The notes beneath the pieces were generated by a model. It worked only from the letters and a program-made list of their open reading frames with translations. It did not search any database and was not told the DNA's origin. 64,000 nt of DNA, from NCBI RefSeq assembly GCF_030009775.1, contig NZ_JASCTH010000003.1, forward strand, positions 124,001-188,000, written 5' to 3'. The stretch is from Actinoplanes sandaracinus (GTDB lineage: Bacteria; Actinomycetota; Actinomycetes; Mycobacteriales; Micromonosporaceae). A program made the translations under genes and the position numbers. Position 1 is the first letter of the stretch; each line of letters opens with the position of its first letter. Shown in pieces: positions 60,998 through 64,000 of this stretch.

Positions 60998-63958
60998 TCA
61001 GCTCTCCAGGACGCGTTCCATCGCGGCCCGAGAGCGGCGGGTCAGCCGCAGGTACCGGTCCACGAACTCACCCGGGTCGCCGCCGCCCAGCAGGAGCACC
61101 GCGCCCGCCAGCTCGACCCCGTGCCGGGGCAGCTGGTCGGTCGGGCGGCCACGGACCAGGGTGAGGGCGTTGCGCACCTGCGCGGCCAGGGTCCAGCCGG
61201 CGGCCATCTCGGTGGCGTCCGACTCGTCGATCACACCGGCGCCGGCCTCCGCGCCGAGCGCCTCACACGTGCGCGTCCGGCGCAGGTCCGGCAGCGCGTG
61301 CGCGTGCCGGAGCTGGGTGAGCTGCACCGCCCACTCGACGTCGGCCAGACCGCCCCGGCCGAGTTTGGTGTGCGTGTGCGGGTCCGCCCCGCGGGGCAGC
61401 CGCTCGGTCTCCACCCGGGCCTTGATCCGGCGGATCTCGACCACCTGCTCCCGGCTCAGGCCACCGGCCGGGTAACGAACCGCGTCGGCCATCTCCTCGA
61501 ACCGCTCACCCAGGTCGGCGTCACCGCAGACGAACCGGGCCCGCAGCAGTGCCTGCGCCTCCCACACCTTCGACCAGCGGTCGTAGTACTGCCGGTAGGC
61601 CTGCAGGCTTCGCACCAGCGGGCCCTGCCGGCCCTCCGGGCGCAGATCGGCGTCGACGCCCAGAGCCGGGTCGGGGGCGGGCGCGTTGAGCAGACGCCGC
61701 ATCTCCTCGGCGACCGCGTGCGCGGCCGCACTGGCCGCGCTCTCCGGGACGCCCGCTGGAGGCTCGTAGACGAAGAGCACGTCGGCGTCGGACGGGTAGC
61801 TCATCTCGTAACCGCCGAGCCGCCCCATGCCGATGACCGCGAACCGCAGGCCGTCCGGGCCGGGCTTGGCGCGGCGGGCGATCCGCAGGGCGCCGTTCAG
61901 GGTCGCGTCGGTGACGTCGGAGAGGGCCACGCCGATCTCCTCGACGGAGAGCGGCCGGTCCGGCGCCAGTTCGCCGCCATGGCTCAGGATGTCGGCGCAG
62001 GCCAGCCGGAACAGTTCGCGGCGGCGCAGCGCCCGGACCGCGGCGATCGCCTTGACCGCGTCGGCGTGCCGGTCGCCGGCCGCGGCGAACCCGTCCAGCA
62101 GCGACTCCCGCGGCCGGGGCTGCAGCTCGGCGTCGTCGGCCAGCAGGCGCAGCGCCTCCGGGTCACGGGTCAGCAGGTCGGTGGCGTACCGCGACAGGCT
62201 CAGCACCCGGGCCAGGCGGCGGGCCACCGGGCCGCCGTCCCGCAACAGACGCAGGTACCACGGGGTGCTGCCCAGCTTGTCGGAGACCTGGCGGTAGCTG
62301 AGCAGGCCACGGTCCGGTTCCGGGGCGTCGGCGAAGTCCTGCAGCAGCATCGGCAGCAGGGTGCGCTGGATCGCCGCGGTCCGGGTCACCCCACCGGTGA
62401 GCGCCTCCAGATGACGCAGGGCGCCGGCCGGGTCGGCGAACCCGAGGATCTCCAGTCGCCTGCGGGCCGATTCCGGGGTCATCCGCAGCTCCTCGGCGGG
62501 GACCCGGGCCACCGCTTCGAGCAACGGCTGGTAGAGCAGTTTCACGTGCAGGCGGCGGACGTTGGCGGCGTGCCCGACCCAGTCGGCGCGGAACGACTCG
62601 ACGGCGTCCCGGCCGGGCAGGGCGGTGTATCCGAGGGCGGCCGCGAGCCAGCGCAAGCCGGCCGGATCGTCCGGCACGGTGTGCGTACGCTTGAGTTGCT
62701 GCAGTTGCAGGCGGTGTTCGACGCCGCGCAGGAAACGGTAACCACGCAGCAGCGTCTCGCCGTCCTGGCGCCCGACGTAACCCCCGGCGACCAGGGCACG
62801 CAGCGCCGGGAGCGTGCCGCCGGAGCGCAGCGTCTCGTCGACCCGCCCGTGCACGAGCTGGAGCAGCTGCACCGCGAACTCGATGTCACGCAGCCCGCCC
62901 GGGCCCCGTTTGATCTCCCGGTCCAGCTCCTTCTTCGGCACGTTGTCGATGATCCGGCGGCGCATGTCGCGGACGTCGGCGACCGCTTCCGGGCGCTCGG
63001 CGGCATGCCAGACCAGCGGGGCCAGGTCGGCGATCCACTCCTGTGCCAGGGCCAGGTCGCCGGCCGCCGGGCGGGCTTTGAGCAGCGCCTGGAACTCCCA
63101 GGTGCGGGCCCAGCGGCGGTAGTAGGCCTGGTGGCTGGCGAGGGTGCGGACCAGCGGGCCCCGGCTGCCCTCCGGGCGCAGCGCCGCGTCCACCGGCCAG
63201 GCCACCTGGCCGCAGATCTCGATCAGGCGCGCGGCGATCGTGGTGGCCGCGCTCAGGTCCTCGTCACCGGCGGCCACGAAGATCACGTCGACGTCGGAGA
63301 CGTAGTTCAGCTCGCCGCCGCCGCACTTGCCCATCGCGACGACCGCGAGGCGGGGCTCCGGCGTCGCCTCCGGCAGGGCGGCGACCGCGATCGCGTACGC
63401 CGCGCCCAGGGTCTCGTCGGCCAGGAGGGAGAGGGCGTCCATCGTCGGTTCCAGGCCGCGGCCCGCCGTCAGGTCCGCGGCGGCGATGCGCAGGAGTGAG
63501 ATGCGGTACGCCTTGCGCAGCGCCGGAACGGTCAGCGGATCGAGCTCGGCGAGTCTCCCGTCCGCCTCCGGTGGCATGCCGGACCGGTCCGTCGCCAGGG
63601 TCCGCCACTCGTCCGGGTTGGCCACCAGGAGATCGCCGAGAGTCGACGACGCGCCGAGCACGGCGAGCAGCCGCCGCCGCAGCCCGTGGTCGGTGGACAG
63701 CTCGCCGAGCAGCTCGGCGGCCGTCTCCGGCCCCCCGCGTCCCACCGACTCGGTCAGCCGGTGCAGTTGCCGCAACGCCAGGTTCGGGTCGGCGGCCTTG
63801 GACAGGGCGTCGAGCAGCCCCGCCGCCTGCTCGCCGGCCGGGGACTGCGCCTGCGGGTCCCAGAGGCCCAGCCCTCCCGGGCCGGGACCGAGCAGGTCGG
63901 TGGCGCGGGCGCCGTTGTCGGCGAAGCCGTACCGGGCGAGCCGGCTGGGCCTGGTCAT
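60998..63958 (-). CDS. glnE: Glutamine-synthetase adenylyltransferase/deadenylylase
   Basis: 986 aa. The N-terminal adenylyl-removing and C-terminal adenylyl-transferring halves each carry a nucleotidyltransferase motif: GGGELNYVSDVDVIFV and LGGYEMSYPSDADVLFV, joined by helical regulatory domains. It modifies the Tyr of GlnA ([10 protein letters not shown] in this window), lowering or restoring glutamine synthetase activity. ATG 63958 is used; GTG 63961 gives one extra residue. The TGA of the upstream gene overlaps the ATG (TGATG). Confidence 0.95.
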   Translation of the reverse strand: MTRPSRLARYGFADNGARATDLLGPGPGGLGLWDPQAQSPAGEQAAGLLDALSKAADPNLALRQLHRLTESVGRGGPETAAELLGELSTDHGLRRRLLAVLGASSTLGDLLVANPDEWRTLATDRSGMPPEADGRLAELDPLTVPALRKAYRISLLRIAAADLTAGRGLEPTMDALSLLADETLGAAYAIAVAALPEATPEPRLAVVAMGKCGGGELNYVSDVDVIFVAAGDEDLSAATTIAARLIEICGQVAWPVDAALRPEGSRGPLVRTLASHQAYYRRWARTWEFQALLKARPAAGDLALAQEWIADLAPLVWHAAERPEAVADVRDMRRRIIDNVPKKELDREIKRGPGGLRDIEFAVQLLQLVHGRVDETLRSGGTLPALRALVAGGYVGRQDGETLLRGYRFLRGVEHRLQLQQLKRTHTVPDDPAGLRWLAAALGYTALPGRDAVESFRADWVGHAANVRRLHVKLLYQPLLEAVARVPAEELRMTPESARRRLEILGFADPAGALRHLEALTGGVTRTAAIQRTLLPMLLQDFADAPEPDRGLLSYRQVSDKLGSTPWYLRLLRDGGPVARRLARVLSLSRYATDLLTRDPEALRLLADDAELQPRPRESLLDGFAAAGDRHADAVKAIAAVRALRRRELFRLACADILSHGGELAPDRPLSVEEIGVALSDVTDATLNGALRIARRAKPGPDGLRFAVIGMGRLGGYEMSYPSDADVLFVYEPPAGVPESAASAAAHAVAEEMRRLLNAPAPDPALGVDADLRPEGRQGPLVRSLQAYRQYYDRWSKVWEAQALLRARFVCGDADLGERFEEMADAVRYPAGGLSREQVVEIRRIKARVETERLPRGADPHTHTKLGRGGLADVEWAVQLTQLRHAHALPDLRRTRTCEALGAEAGAGVIDESDATEMAAGWTLAAQVRNALTLVRGRPTDQLPRHGVELAGAVLLLGGGDPGEFVDRYLRLTRRSRAAMERVLES

Positions 63959-63999
63959 CACTGCCCCAGCAGTGGCAGGGTCCGGCCGATGCCGGTGTC
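63958..63999 (-). CDS. C-terminal end of an upstream gene (partial)
   Basis: Thirteen codons (DTGIGRTLPLLGQ) and TGA at the window edge, in a GC-rich frame, with the TGA overlapping the glnE ATG. This is too little to identify the gene; it is probably cotranscribed with glnE. Confidence 0.5.
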   Translation of the reverse strand, partial: DTGIGRTLPLLGQ

Positions 64000-64000
64000 G

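Noticed and set aside
61121..63499. 792-codon plus-strand frame
   Set aside because: Antisense shadow of glnE, with no recognisable domain.

Overview
The window is high-GC actinobacterial chromosome. GTG starts are common, many starts look leaderless (TANNNT 6-8 bases upstream), and the gene set (actinobacterial type VII secretion, GlnE, GlnR-type site, sucB/lpd, CobU-CobT fusion) fits Micromonosporaceae, most likely Actinoplanes or a close relative. The family assignment is inference from gene content, not a database match. I see no tRNA, rRNA, CRISPR array or intact mobile element.

Layout. 1-5061: the 3' part of a very large acidic, TPR and WG-repeat protein, then an aldo/keto reductase. 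5146-8871: an M50 membrane protease with a coupled 65-aa protein, then cobU-cobT (fused) and cobS for cobalamin nucleotide-loop assembly. 8965-15492: gcvT, pepA, a 106-aa protein, lpd and sucB. 15579-21164: a TIGR01777 SDR protein, two tandem paralogous membrane proteins, lipB and a 54-aa membrane protein. 21294-25064: a PQQ-propeller protein, an archaeal-type aspS with a complete translational T-box leader (specifier GAC), and lipA. Lpd, SucB, LipA and LipB together make and use lipoylated 2-oxoacid dehydrogenase.

25079-30340 is a sugar module: PfkB kinase, single-domain ABC ATPase, permease, lipoprotein binding protein, and a divergent LacI repressor. Two near-identical 16-bp operators lie on the two promoters. 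The gene order resembles fructose FrcBCA plus fructokinase. 30439-34933 holds a small lysine-tailed membrane protein, a large AAA/LuxR regulator with a 62-aa leader gene, and a DUF4191 membrane protein.

35314-52160 is a complete type VII (ESX) secretion locus: a beta-helix/CbxX AAA fusion in the EccA position, EccE, an associated protein, EccC (three P-loops), EccD, EccB, a mycosin, an EsxA/EsxB pair, a WXG100-like protein with a beta-rich tail, a proline-rich PPE-like protein, and an RDD protein. The mycosin has lost all three catalytic residues and the oxyanion Asn, while keeping its signal peptide and membrane anchor, so it looks like a pseudo-protease kept for structure.

52352-57301: glnA behind a two-box GlnR site, then an accessory patch with an integrase remnant, an XRE regulator behind an array of six GGCGAC half-sites, a divergent operon containing a DUF397 fusion, a small frameshifted gene and a lipoprotein. 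57383-64000: a YdcF-like protein, a GT87 mannosyltransferase, an OhrR-like MarR regulator with a divergent 70-aa gene, a zinc-ribbon membrane protein, and glnE, whose product would modify GlnA at its Tyr site.
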